Shown here: positions 43,481-54,050 of the stretch, in pieces
How the letters are laid out: every line of letters begins with the position of its first letter
How positions within the stretch are numbered: the first letter of the stretch is position 1
Assembly (NCBI GenBank): GCA_047967505.1
Contig: CM106538.1
DNA from: Dipteris shenzhenensis
Lineage: Eukaryota > Polypodiophyta > Polypodiopsida > Gleicheniales
Strand: one strand, 5' to 3'
Length of the DNA stretch: 64,000 nucleotides
Made by a program: the position numbers and the translations under genes
Notes under the pieces: model-generated
What the model saw: only the letters and a program-made list of their open reading frames with translations
Database searches by the model: none
What the model was told of the DNA's origin: nothing

Positions 43481-43895
43481 CGTGTGTGTGTTTAGATTAA
43501 AAAGTCCCATCAATAATTGAGCCATACAATTAATTCCATCAATTAAATAGAAAGTTAAAAAAAAAGGAAAACATATAAGAAAAAATGTTTAAGACATCTA
43601 AGTTGAAAAATGCAACAACTAGAGTTTGCAAAAATTTCGATAAAAATTAAGAATTTTTAATAATATTGAGTTTGATAAACATAATATTTAAAAAAGATGT
43701 CAAATCCTCAGGCAGTCCAGGTTCCAAGGTCAAGGTCCACTTACCTGCCACCATCCAAACAAACTAGGTGTTAGAACACCATAGTTACATTTGGGTAGAC
43801 GGGTAATGCCTATTTTTCCCGGCTTGTTATCAGGAATATAGAGACAACCATATGGATTCTTAGATAATTTTTTTAAAAAAAAAACCACAAGTGAA
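43464..43895. repeat. Dispersed repeat, copy A (partner at 53.62-54.05 kb)
   Basis: Starts in a (GT)n run, then CCCATCAATA..ATAGTTAATTCCATCA-like sequence. About 200 bp on it has GGTCAAGGTCCACTTACCT, CCACCATCC, AAACTAGGTGTTAGAACAC and GGGTAGACGGGTAATGCCT. The same order occurs at 53,620-54,050. Confidence 0.75.
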
Positions 43896-44058
43896 GTTTA
43901 ACTCACAAGTGGAGGAGTGAATGAGTGCATGGGTTGAGACAGGATCAGAGGAGGTATGGGACGATTAGTGGACTTGGTGTGTGGGGTGGTTAAAAAGAGA
44001 GTGTAAAAAGGAATTTCACGGGGATAAAATGAAAGAATAATTCATAGTTGGGGAAGTA

Positions 44059-44061
<3 letters not shown>

Positions 44062-44088
<27 letters not shown>
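44062..44088. repeat. (TG)n microsatellite
   Basis: About 13 uninterrupted TG units. Confidence 0.95.
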
Positions 44089-44089
<1 letters not shown>

Positions 44090-44486
44090 ATTCACAATAT
44101 TAGAACATCAATTATAAGAAGATAAAATAGTGTGTCATGGAGCCCCCTCATCCTTAAGGTACCTTGCCACCCACCCAACTCTCTCCTCCCTCGAGCAGTG
44201 TGAGCCTCCCACCCCCCCACCCCTCTCTTCTACAAGACCTCTATTCCCCCTCCTATAGGTAGAGTGCCTGTGTGTGTCTTTTTTGTCTCATATATTTGTG
44301 CGTGTGGACTCCTCTCTCTACCTATACATGTGCTTTCCTGCCTCCTAGATCCTCTTCCCCTCAAGTAGTATGTGCATGTGTCTATTTGTGCATGTGCCCT
44401 GTGGTCAATGTGTGCCCCCCCCCCCTCTCCCTCCCCCATTTTGCCAAGACGACTCTCATCCTCCTCTTATGGAGTGTGTGGGCCTT

Positions 44487-44710
44487 CCATCTCTCTAATA
44501 TACCCCCCCCTCCCTTAGTGTGTTGCGGGGCCCTCTCTATTCCTACACATGTGCTTCCTCCCTCCTAGATCCCCCACCCCCAAAAAAGTAGCTTTTCCCC
44601 CTCACGTGCACTTATGCTTACTTGTGTGCCCCTAGGGTTGTGTGTGTGTGTGTGTATGTGTGTGTGTATGTGTGTGTTTGGATAAGATACACAACTCACT
44701 CTCCCCCCCC

Positions 44711-44752
<42 letters not shown>

Positions 44753-44866
44753 TCCTTTCCTTTGTCTCCTCTCTCTACTCTCTTTGTTCTCTCTTTATAT
44801 TATATACATACATATATATTACTTATATGTATGTATATATATACAATATAATATTATCTACATACA

Positions 44867-44912
<46 letters not shown>

Positions 44913-45791
44913 AACACACACACACACACACTCCTCTCTCTTTCCTCTCTCGCTTTTCTCTCTACTCTTTGTTCTCGCTCTCTCTCTCTTCTTCTCTCTC
45001 TCTCTCTCTTCTTCTCTCTCTCTTCTTCTCTCTCTCGCTCTTCTCTCTCATCGCTCTCCTCTCTCTCCTCCTTGTCTCTCTATTTACTCCACAGTTACAA
45101 TCTGTCTCAACAAGTCTGTAGTCTCGCAGTCTCGGACTATCTGAGGTGCACAATAGTGCACCACCACGTGGCACGATACGCAAGTCACAGCTGCTACTGA
45201 CGTGTTACACAAGTCAAGCTGCATGGCACCGTCTTCGCGAGGGCAGTCATTTAAATGCATTATATAGATATATATGGCCCGGTGCAATCTGTCGCAAGAC
45301 TCCGCAGACCATTGGATCAAATATTGATCCAAAGGCTCAAAACCCACCGCATAGTCTGTCCGCATGACAGTCACTATGGATGCCCATGTGGACTATGCAC
45401 CCACCGCCACGTGTTGTTGCCGTCAGATTTCACGGTGGCTGTTTGTCCACTGCCTTCTGCCACGTGCTCGTGCGGAGCTCCCCCGAAGCTCCCAAACCTC
45501 CACCCACCTTCCCCAAGGCTCTCGAACCTCAGATTGTGCCCACGTGGCATACTTAGCTTCTTCCATCTCTCTAATATATCCCCCCCTCCCTTAGTGTGTT
45601 GTGGGGCCCTCTCTATTCCTACACATGTGCTTCCTCCCTCCTAGATGCCCCACTCCCAAAAAAGTAGCTTTTTCCCTTCACGTGCACTTGTGCTTACTTG
45701 TGTGTCTGTGCCCCTTGCCCCTAGGGTTGTGTGTGTGTGTGCATGTGTGTTTGGGTAAGATACACAACACACTCTCCCCCCCTTCCCCCCC

Positions 45792-45845
<54 letters not shown>

Positions 45846-45979
45846 TCCTCTCCTCTGTCTCCTCTCTCTACTCTCTTTGTTCTCTCTTTATATTATATAC
45901 ACACATATATATTACTTATATGTATGTATATATATATTTATATATTATATATATATATATAATATAATATTATCTACAT

Positions 45980-46018
<39 letters not shown>

Positions 46019-46250
46019 CTCCTTTCTCTCACCTCTCTGGCTTTTCTCTCTACTCTTTGTTTTCTCTCGCTCTCTTCTTCTCTCTCTTGCTCCGCTCTCT
46101 CATCACTCTCCACTCTCTCCTCCCTGTCTCTCTGTTTACTCCACAGTTACAATCTGTCTCAATAAGTCTGTAGTCTCGCAGTCTCGGACTGTCCCTGGTC
46201 AGTCTCGGGTGTACAACAATGCATCGCCATGTGGCATACTTAGCTTCTTC
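44487..46250. repeat. Large duplication, ~690-bp unit with ~390-bp spacer, microsatellite-rich
   Basis: Copy 1 starts at 44,487 (TTCCATCTCTCTAATATA), copy 2 at 45,561. Both continue with CCCTCCCTTAGTGTGTTG, the TTCCTACACATGTGCTTCC block and a GT run. Then come a (CT)n run (44,716-44,749; 45,797-45,841), a TATA-rich block with (CATA)n, and a second CT block. Both close with CAGTTACAATCTGTCTCAA and TCTCGCAGTCTCGGACT. GTGGCATACTTAGCTTCTTCCAT occurs before copy 2 and again after it. No TG...CA ends or primer site, so not an LTR pair. The 190-192-aa Leu/Ser frames across it come from the CT runs. Confidence 0.82.
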
Positions 46251-46552
46251 CATTCGAAACCTCTCCTTAAAGAAAAGTATTAGTATAGATATAGAAGTAT
46301 ACATATAGATGTGGAATTGGAAGTAGAAATCTCCACATTATAAAAGCCCAAAATTATCACAATTTCTGCTTTGCAACACTTCAACCATTTCTAAGGCTAC
46401 CCCAAGGGGTAGGCCAAAAAGTAGATGAAGTGGAGAAGGTGAGAGAGGATTGATGGAGAGGTGAGAGCCCATGGTGGAAAGCCAGAGCCAAGAGAGAGAG
46501 AGAGAGAAACATACAGAGAGACAAGAGACAAAGAGAGAATGCATGGTTGATG

Positions 46553-46586
<34 letters not shown>

Positions 46587-46690
46587 ATGCATGGTTGCTG
46601 GAGAGGCTGACGTGCAGAGCATGAACATGAATTAAGGAGGGTGGCGACTCGCGAATTGAGAGGATGGGCGGTGTGACTGTTGGCGGGTGG
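46251..46690. repeat. GA-rich repeats
   Basis: GAGAGAGAATGCATGGTTG occurs twice (about 46,529 and 46,579), separated by a GA array. The rest is non-coding. The long minus-strand frames here are Ser/Leu products of the GA runs. Confidence 0.75.
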
Positions 46691-47110
46691 AATCTTGTGT
46701 CTGAGTATCGCAACGGCACATTCATTCGCCACCAACGGCTCATTATGCCTGTCGACCGACACTCTTGGCAGCTGCGCGCGTATCCAGGCGCGGCGTTTGC
46801 CTCGTTTCCCTTACATTTTTAATCAACCCACATCGCCAACGTGCTGGCACAGTTGTAGAGGAGTAAGTTTGCGCCATGTTCTTCATGGCGGGACGGTCCC
46901 AGGAGCATCCGAGGCCGGGGAATGATGGCGATTCGGCGGCCATTATAGTAGCGGGCTGGTAAAGTCAACAAGAAAGAGATCTCAGATTCTCGTGGATAGA
47001 TAGATGACGAGGAAAACATTAGTGGAAGCAATATGCGAAGTAAATGTGTAGAAGGGACGCAATGAAGCAATAGAACGAGCTTGAAGCAAGGTAGTAGTAG
47101 AGATAGAGAT
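46691..47110. other. Upstream flank of the GST-hemerythrin gene
   Basis: More GC-rich than the surroundings (for example GGCGCGGCGTTTGCC), with no repeat or ORF I can assign. It probably contains the promoter and the start of the transcript. No unambiguous TATA box. Confidence 0.35.
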
Positions 47111-47213
47111 ACCACAGGAGGAAGGAGAAACGATCATCTTGAGTGCAGCAGAGATGGAGGTACCACAGGAGGGAGGAGAAACGATCATCTTGAGTGCGTG
47201 CGAGGAAAGCAGA
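47111..47213. repeat. 51-bp tandem repeat, two copies
   Basis: ACCACAGGAGGAAGGAGAAA (47,111) and ACCACAGGAGGGAGGAGAAA (47,162) start two near-identical units that continue CGATCATCTTGAGTGC. Confidence 0.9.
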
Positions 47214-47214
47214 T

Positions 47215-47600
47215 GAGCTTGAAGCAACAGAGCAGAGATCACAACAGACAGGAGGGAGGAAAATCGTGTGTGTGAGGGTGAGGGAGGCAGATGAGCTTCG
47301 AGCAACAGAACGAGCTTCAAGCATCCAAGCAGAGATCACAGCAAGCAGGAGGGGAGGAGAAACGAATTTCTTGTGGATATATGAGGGGAGCTCAGGCAAA
47401 TTCGAGCAGATTGAGCTTCTAGCAATCGAGCAGGTGAGCTTCTAGCAATCGAGCAGGTGAGCTTCAAGCAACAGAGCAGAGGAATGAGGTTCAAGCAATC
47501 GAGCAGATGGGCTTCAAGCAACAGAGCAGAATCGAGCAGATAAGCTTCAAGCAACAGAGAAAAGCTGTAAGGGAAGCAAGCAATTGAGCTTCACGCAACC
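47215..47600. repeat. Array of a ~20-22-bp repeat in the probable leader of the GST-hemerythrin gene
   Basis: At least eight variants of GAGCTTCAAGCAACAGAGCA (for example GAGCTTCTAGCAATCGAGCA, GGGCTTCAAGCAACAGAGCA, AAGCTTCAAGCAACAGAG) run from about 47,400 to 47,560, with earlier single copies at 47,215 and 47,293. They lie 200-580 bp before the start codon. If transcribed they are in the 5' untranslated leader. No upstream frame of note. Confidence 0.8.
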
Positions 47601-47798
47601 GCGCAAACCTCACAGGAGAAATCAAAATCGTCTCTGTTTTTCCTATCTGAGCTCGCCACCATCGCGAGGAAGATGAAATTCTCGCATCTGTAGCGAGTCC
47701 TCCTCGCAACAGCAGTCAGGAGGACGAAATCTTCTCTCCGTCTTCTATCTACAGCTCGCATCCGACGCTCGGAGCCTTATCCTCCCCGGCTCTCTGCA

Positions 47799-49657
47799 AT
47801 GGGATCGTGCTTGGTCAAGCCCGACACTTCTCGAGGTTCCTCTGTCGCCCCTTACTCCTCTCCGCAGGCCAAACGTCCTCGCCTGCGCTTGTATGGCTCG
47901 GAATTATGCCCGTTCACTGCCAGGATACGCATCGCTCTCGAGCACAAAGGCGTACCGGTGCAGAGCGTGTGGTTGAATTCGGATGAGGTGAAAGGGAAGA
48001 AGCTGCAGCTGGTCGCGTTCATGGTGCCGGAGGGAAAACTCCCCATCTTACAACACGAGGAGGAGAATGTGTGTGGATCATCAGATGAGATTTTGGAGTA
48101 CATCGAAGCGACGTTTCCTAAACCGAGCTTGCTTCTGGGAGGGTCTCTCGCGAAGGAAGTGCAAGAATGGGTTGCATACGTTCGAGACACTTTCAGTCCT
48201 CTCATAGCTCAACTGTTGTACGATGCAGACCCGTTTTCTCGCAAAGAACGAGAAGCAAGATTGCACGCCTCTTTCACAAAGCTCGACGGTGCAATCTCGA
48301 CGCACATCTCCAAAGGTCACTTCTTCTTCGGTGACAGATTCAGTCTCGTAGATGTTTACCTCATACCCTTCCTTTTGTTGGCTCGCCCTCTCGCATACTT
48401 TCGCGGTATAGAGATGAATCCTTCTCTTTCGCACCTGCTCAATTATAACAGGCGCATGACTTCCTTTCCCAGCTATGCGCCTGTTAGTATGGACCTCGAT
48501 TTGTTGCAAATGTCGGTGGATAAGGCCCTTGCCGAAGCTGCATCGCCTCCATTGATAGAAATGACTCTGTTACAGCATGAGAGTATGCTGGGTCACTTGG
48601 AGAACCTTGTTCATTCAGCAGAGGAGCTGACAGTGGCTATGAAGCAGGCTGCAAGAACCATCGATCCCGTAAAAGGAAGCATTGGTATGCAGATCAGGAA
48701 GCTGTCGACTCGGTATGGTCACTTGTTGGAGTTCATGCTAGAACATGCTCAAATGGAAGAACGAATTATATTTCCTACACTGGAGAAGGCCGACAGAGGT
48801 TCGTGGAACGTAAGGCATACCTTGCTAGTTTAAGCTGTTTATCACATTCATGTCAGCTTCTTCGTTTTCGTTGGCTTAGCGTTGCTAAAAAATGCCAGAT
48901 TTCTCGGTCAGGGAGACGGAAGCTGATGGTATTTTGAGCTTCCCTTGTGTTTTTCATGATCGCTTTATGCATATCTATGCAGGCTTAACGAAATCTGCCA
49001 ATCAAAGCCATGCGAGGGATTTACCTCTTATGAACGGCATCAAAGAAGACTTAAAAGCAGTGTTGGCTCTTGAGCAAGGGAGTCCTGGTAGAAGCGAAGC
49101 TTTGCATGGTGTAGCAACGCGCTTAAGAGCGCTTCAGGTATGAACCTCGTAAGGGATGAGTGATGAACATCACTATTTTTAATGCCCTGGGAATTGGTTT
49201 TACTGCATTTGCACCCATGGGAATCTCAAGCACTAGACTTTCTCTTCTGCAGAGATTCGTGAATTTTACTCTCTTTCTCGGGCTGTCGATTCTTCAGCAT
49301 TTGTATTGAATGATTGATACTGTGATTTGTACTATGCAGGATCACACAGTCGAACACTTTCAAGAGGAGGAAACCGAGCTTCTTCCTTTATTAAACCCAG
49401 CAGGTGTGGGGAGCAAACAGCAAACGGCATTGGTGGGGAAATGCCTGAACGTTATGGATTCGCTGCATGCTCGGTTATTCCCTTTTCTTCTATCAGGACT
49501 CCGGCCTCATCAAATCCACCAGTACTTGATTCTAGCGCACAAGTGCGTAGAACACGGCAAGGCAATCTCCATGATGGGCGCACTCCAGAATTCAGATGAG
49601 GAATATGAATATATATGGAATCTGGTGAAAGACAGGCTTCCTTTCCTTGCATCTTAG
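47799..49657 (+). CDS. Glutathione S-transferase-hemerythrin fusion protein (GSTH class)
   Basis: Three exons: 47,799-48,798, 48,983-49,137 and 49,340-49,657. All introns are GT-AG, all joints keep frame, and they give 490 aa. Residues 28-105: glutathione S-transferase thioredoxin fold (LYGSELCPFTARIRIAL, Cys 37 in a CPF motif; GKLPIL cis-Pro loop; SDEILEYIE as the glutathione-binding Glu/Ser site). Residues ~115-235: helical GST C-domain. Residues ~250-480: hemerythrin-like four-helix domain with candidate iron ligands in LLQHESMLGH, YGHLLEFMLEHAQMEERIIFP and DHTVEHFQEEETELLP (H-x3-E pattern). Such domains bind a di-iron centre and oxygen or related species. The class was first described in the moss Physcomitrium. 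Start chosen as the first ATG of an open frame. The N-terminal MGSC could be acylated. Fully intact and the only credible host gene. Confidence 0.93.
48799..48982 (+). other. Intron 1 of the GST-hemerythrin gene
   Basis: 184 bp, donor GAG|GTTCGT and acceptor TATGCAG|GC. It splits a Gly codon (phase 1) between ADR and LTKSANQSHARDLP. Without splicing the frame would stop at 48,833. The splice restores the hemerythrin helix. Confidence 0.88.
49138..49339 (+). other. Intron 2 of the GST-hemerythrin gene
   Basis: 202 bp, donor CAG|GTATGA and acceptor TATGCAG|GA, phase 0. It lies just before the DHTVEHFQEEE ligand helix. Confidence 0.88.
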
Positions 49658-49737
49658 AGTAGTGGAGCTTCTGAATGATTTGAATGTTTGTGCTCGTTCT
49701 TTTGGTTGAAGGATCAAAGTGTGAAGGACGTCCTGCA

Positions 49738-49743
49738 AATAAA
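49738..49743 (+). promoter_or_regulatory. Possible polyadenylation signal
   Basis: AATAAA lies 81 bp after the stop codon of the GST-hemerythrin gene. Position fits; plant signals are loose, so this is tentative. Confidence 0.45.
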
Positions 49744-50730
49744 GCCAGTTATGAAGAAAGGTTGCAAAGTCAGCCTTGGCGCAGAATTGTAGGTATGCAA
49801 GATATGCAGTCCTTCTCTATAGAATGCAACAATGCTAAGTATTGCATGCATTACTATCAATACTGATCACTCTCGTCAGTAGGTATGTAGAAAGGCTGAT
49901 GATGAATGTGAAAAAATGATACAGATTTGTGTGGAATGGGTCCTCTTGTAAGATACATGAAAATGGGTGGTAGGACAGTGCACTCTTTTTCTGAAGCTAC
50001 AAAAGTTTGGGCCAGACGGCTTTTTAACACTGCCTTTTATGCTAAACTGTTTTCCTTAAGAACAATATTAATGTGTTCAGGACTTGTAAGCATCATCCCT
50101 TGCTCAATGAGAGAGAGATAAGGGATTATGTGTTCTCTGCCCGTAAGACATACCTTGTCGGACTTTTAAGGGTACTGGTATCGGTGTATACAAACCTTGG
50201 GTCTCTGCAATCGTTTTTATAAAAACTTGAGAATTCTATGCGTTAAAAGATCTTCAAGTTCAATTTCTTTGCTATACTTCTTGCGGTTCTATGCCTTCAA
50301 GATGTCAATTGTTGCGTCACAACTTAAAGAATGCATCGTCTTTGGAAAGGGTGGTGTAAGTGGAGACTCAGCATTTTCTTATAAAAGCTAAGCATTCTAC
50401 CCCCCCGTCCCCCCCTCTCTCTCTCTCTCTCTCTCACTCTCTCTCTCTTTTCTTGTCATCCAAACTGTTCCACATTTCCTTGTAGATTAATATAAGTTGG
50501 CATTAATTTTTTAAAACATTTTTTCCCCATTCTAGAGCATGGCAAGAGACAGCTGGAGGAACAAGGAAGAAAAAGAAAGGCATACATACACAAGATGGAC
50601 ATGTAATTTTGTAATTAGAATTTGGGGGGTGGTAAATATTTGCCTACTTTTTAAAAACTAGGGGCATGATCTGGTGAATTGTGAGCTAGTGCCTTAGAAC
50701 AAATTTCAAGTAAATCTCTCCTTAATTCCA
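49744..50730. other. No gene seen
   Basis: 3' flank of the GST-hemerythrin gene and AT-rich DNA, with a (CT)n run at 50,416-50,448. Confidence 0.45.
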
Positions 50731-50812
50731 CGTTGGATACCTTCTATTCTATTTAGTATGTGCCCCCTTACGTTGGATACCTTCTATTCTATTTAGTATG
50801 TGCCCCCTTACA
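50731..50812. repeat. Tandem duplication, 40-bp unit, two copies
   Basis: CGTTGGATACCTTCTATTCT is followed by ATTTAGTATGTGCCCCCTTA, and the whole is repeated exactly. An imperfect third start (CATTGAAAAATGG) follows. Confidence 0.93.
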
Positions 50813-51384
50813 TTGAAAAATGGGAAATTCCCATTAATTAGTGGTAGAGAAGAGAAGAGGGGTGAAAAAGAAGAGGGAAAGGGCATGATTAATCTAAGGG
50901 GTTAAAGGGGGAGGGAGGATTAGAAGGGACCATTTAAATAGGAGCCCCCAAGTTGGTGAAAATTACCATTAATTTGTATAGGAGAAAGAAGAGGGGTGAA
51001 AAGGAAAGGCTCATAAGCTAAGGTATAATCAAAAAAATTAGAGATGTTTCTAGATCGAGGTCTAGAGTTCTTTTAAAACCTCCTCTCCTACCGATCTTCC
51101 CACCCTCCTACCATCTGTCTTCATCTTCAATGTGATTGGTGGTATCCTCCGAGGGCTTCCACTAAGATTGATCATGAGCTTGCCTTTGATGTCAATGCCA
51201 TTCTTACCAGGTTCACGCCGGTTTCATTCAAGGGAATGGAGCTGAGTTTGTTGTCTTCAAGGTGGCACTTCCAATCCCTGAAGGCTATAGGAACGATATT
51301 TATAGATGCAATATTGGAGGCAAAAGAGGGAGGTGCAAGCGTAAGTGGGATGAGCGGCGAGGCGGAGGAGTTGTGATGCTGGAG

Positions 51385-52250
51385 AACCACATGGATGCCA
51401 CTGCAAGATTGCGTGAGGAAGGGGCAATCCAAGGAGGTGCTATTGCTGCAAGACTGCGTAGTGGAAAGGTTGTTCCAAGGAGGGACTATCGTAGAGCTAC
51501 AGAGAATCGATTGCATAGAATGGTCGATGCATATAGCACGGAGGTGCTGTTTCTGCAAGATTGTGTGGTGGAAAGGTTGTTCCAAGGAGGGACTATCGCA
51601 GAGCTACAGAGAATCAGAATGGTCGATGCATATAGAACAGAGTCAAAGATGGGAGTCAGAGGCAGAGGGGGAGGGTTAGTTTAGATTAATTTACATTAAG
51701 GGGTTTTAGCTTAGGCTAATGACTTAATTAGATCATCCATTAATTTTTCCCATGAATCCAACAGAATTTTAAGTCTTGCTAATGCAATGCAAGGAGGTGC
51801 TATTGCTGCAAGACTATGTGGTGGAAAGGTTGCTCCAAGGAGGGACTACGATGGAGGGTTAGTTAAGATTAATTTACATTAAGGGGTTTTAGCTTAGGCT
51901 AATGACTTAATTAGATCATCAATTAATTTTTTCCATGAATCCTACAAATTTTTAAGTCTTGCTAATGCAATGCAAGGAGGTGCTATTGCTGCAAGACTGT
52001 GTGATGGAAAGGTTGCTCCAAGGAGGGACTATCGTCGAGCTGCAGAGAATCAATTGCATAGAATGGTCGATGCATACAAAAGGGAGTTAGAGATGGGAGT
52101 CAGAGGCAGAGGGGGAGGGGCACGGTGGAGGGTTAGTTTAGATTAATTTACATTAAGGGGTTTTAGCTTAGGCTAATGACTTAATTAGATCATCAATTAA
52201 TTTTTCCAATGAATCCTGCAAATTTTTAAGTCTTGCTAATGCAATGCAAT
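51385..52250. repeat. Tandem array, 108- and 184-bp units, four core copies
   Basis: GGAGGTGCTATTGCTGCAAG (or GGTGCTGTTTCTGCAAG) with GGAAAGGTTGYTCCAAGGAG occurs at about 51,435, 51,541, 51,792 and 51,976. Several copies are followed by GTCGATGCATA. A second block, GATTAATTTACATTAAGGGG with TTTTAGCTTAGGCTAATGAC, is present three times (about 51,684, 51,867 and 52,141). The 140-codon plus frame spanning 51,262-51,684 is Arg/Gly/Glu-rich and crosses the array, so I do not call it a gene. Confidence 0.85.
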
Positions 52251-52579
52251 TTTCGAATACCAAGACAATTGGAACAGAAAATGTCAAGCCTGATGCAAGA
52301 AATTTGTTGCAAATCCGATGCTAGAGCACAAAGTTATTGAATGTTGTGAATTAGTAGACCCATTATTGAATGTGCCTGGGGATACATTGAAAAATGGGGA
52401 ATTAGTGGTGGAGAAGAGAAGAGGGGTGAAAAGAAAAGGGAAAGGGCATGATCAAATGAAGGGATAAAAGGGGGAGGGAGGAGACCACTTAAGAAAGGGG
52501 CTTTCAAAAAAAACACATGCTAAAGGGGGAAGGGAATAGGGCTTTAAAGAAGAATAGAAGTCTAACTCGCTTACATCGA

Positions 52580-53013
52580 GTTAGAGACCCATTCCATTGG
52601 GTTTCAAGGTTGGGATCCTAGGCTCCCATTTATTTCAATACAATTTAAGACTTTATTTATAAATATCAACATGAGCTTAAGATGGTATCTTTCAATTGGA
52701 ATCTACATTTAAGAAAATGAATGCTTGAGAGCCGTCCAATAGGGTCTCAAGGTTGGGATCCTAGGCTCCCTTTCATTTCAATACAATTTAAAACTTTATT
52801 TATAAACATCAACATGAGCTTAATTAAGATGGTAACTTTCAATTGGAATCTACATTTAAAAAAATAAATGCTTGAGAGCCATCCAATAGGGTCTCAAGGT
52901 TGTAATCGTAGGCTCCCTTTCATTTCAATACAATTTAAGACTTTATTTACAAATATCAACTTGAGCTTAAGATGGTACCTTTAAATTGGAATCTACATCA
53001 AAAAATGGAATGC
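52580..53013. repeat. Tandem array, ~146-bp unit, three copies
   Basis: CCAATAGGGTCTCAAGGTTG (first copy CCATTGGGTTTCAAGGTTG) at about 52,595, 52,736 and 52,883. Each is followed by CTAGGCTCCC or GTAGGCTCCC, TTTCAATACAATTTAARACT, TTATTTAYAAAYATCAAC, TTGAGCTTAA or ATGAGCTTAA, and TGGAATCTACAT. The first copy is preceded by ATCGAGTTAGAGACCC, shared with 42,165. Confidence 0.88.
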
Positions 53014-53620
53014 GTGAACAAATTGTATTTTAATACATAGTTACATACACACATACCTATGTATATATTTTGCACGTAAAGATTGGCAAGGTGAGGATCA
53101 AAGAGCATGCATGGATAGAGGATATGCATGCACTTTGATGTTGAAGAGTGGGCATAATTTTGAAGGATGGATTACTTTTGATTATGATTAGATTTTTGGA
53201 TTACTTAGGATTATAATTGGCTATCTCTCTTAGTGCTAATAATCAATGGGGTTATAAAAAGTTATCCATTACCCTATACGTTAAATAAGCCATCTTTAAT
53301 AGTTGTATTCAATTTAATTTATTGCAATTGATAGTGTTAGTGGCATACTCTCTCTGCTAGAATATATGGTTGCCTTTGATTCTTCTCAAAGATTTTGTCT
53401 TATGACATTGAGCTATGTTCCTAATTATTATCTTCCACTTTGTAGTATCTCTGACTTTGCGAGTGTAGTAGTGCCTACACATATTGTTGTTATTGTTTGT
53501 TGCTCCACTACAAGATTCTATTTCAGTATAGTATTAGAGAATCAATTGGTGTATCGAGCTCTTGGCTCTTCTTTGTGGCAAGCATTGTGGATTATGTAAT
53601 AGATATCTTAGTGAAGCATG

Positions 53621-53623
<3 letters not shown>
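53014..53623. other. AT-rich, no gene seen
   Basis: A 77-codon plus frame (53,366-53,599) is hydrophobic and Cys/Val/Phe-rich with no motif. Nothing else is supported. Confidence 0.35.
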
Positions 53624-53654
<31 letters not shown>

Positions 53655-54050
53655 CAAATTTAATACTCCCATTAATATAGAACTATATAGTTAATCCCAT
53701 CATTAGGATTAAGTGATGAAAAATCCATAAAATGGATAAAATAGAGGTTAACCTTCACATAAAGAGAATCGAATGAAATCTTGTTATACCAGTAAATTAT
53801 TTCATACAACACCTGAAATGTGTCTCTCGATACCAAATATGGAATACAAAGTTAAAATGCTGAATCTTTCAAGTAATCCGAGATCTAATGTCAGGGTCAA
53901 CTTACCTACCACCATCCCAGAGAAACTAAGTGTGAGAACACAAAAGCTTCTAATGGTGGGTAGACAAGTAATGCCTGTCTACCTTGGCTTATTATTGCTC
54001 TTACCAAAGATCCAAATATCCATCTAGATTCAAGAGTTAAAAGTGACATA
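53624..54050. repeat. Dispersed repeat, copy B (partner at 43.46-43.9 kb)
   Basis: Begins in a (GT)~14 run at 53,624-53,652 and runs on with CTCCCATTAATA and ATAGTTAATCCCATCA. It then shows GTCAGGGTCAACTTACCTAC, CACCATCC, AAACTAAGTGTGAGAACAC, GGTGGGTAGACAAGTAATGC and CTTGGCTTATTATTG, in the same order as copy A. Confidence 0.75.

Noticed and set aside
44622-46173. Leu/Ser-rich plus-strand frames of about 190 aa that look like membrane proteins
   Set aside because: They are translations of CT, TA and CATA microsatellites and occur in the duplicated copy as well; there is no codon bias or homologous domain.
44487-46250. The two ~690-bp direct repeats as an LTR pair
   Set aside because: No TG...CA ends, primer-binding site, polypurine tract or target duplication; a plain duplication fits better.
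47019-47709. Minus-strand Leu/Ser/Ala frames upstream of the GST-hemerythrin gene
   Set aside because: Translations of the 20-22-bp leader repeats in reverse; repeat-driven composition and no domain.
48081-48509. 142-aa minus-strand frame antisense to the GST-hemerythrin gene
   Set aside because: Shadow of the real coding frame; the plus strand shows full domain matches with clean splice joints.
51385-53013. CRISPR-like arrays of direct repeats
   Set aside because: Units are ~100-185 bp and contiguous with no short repeat plus unique spacer pattern; the genome is a plant's.
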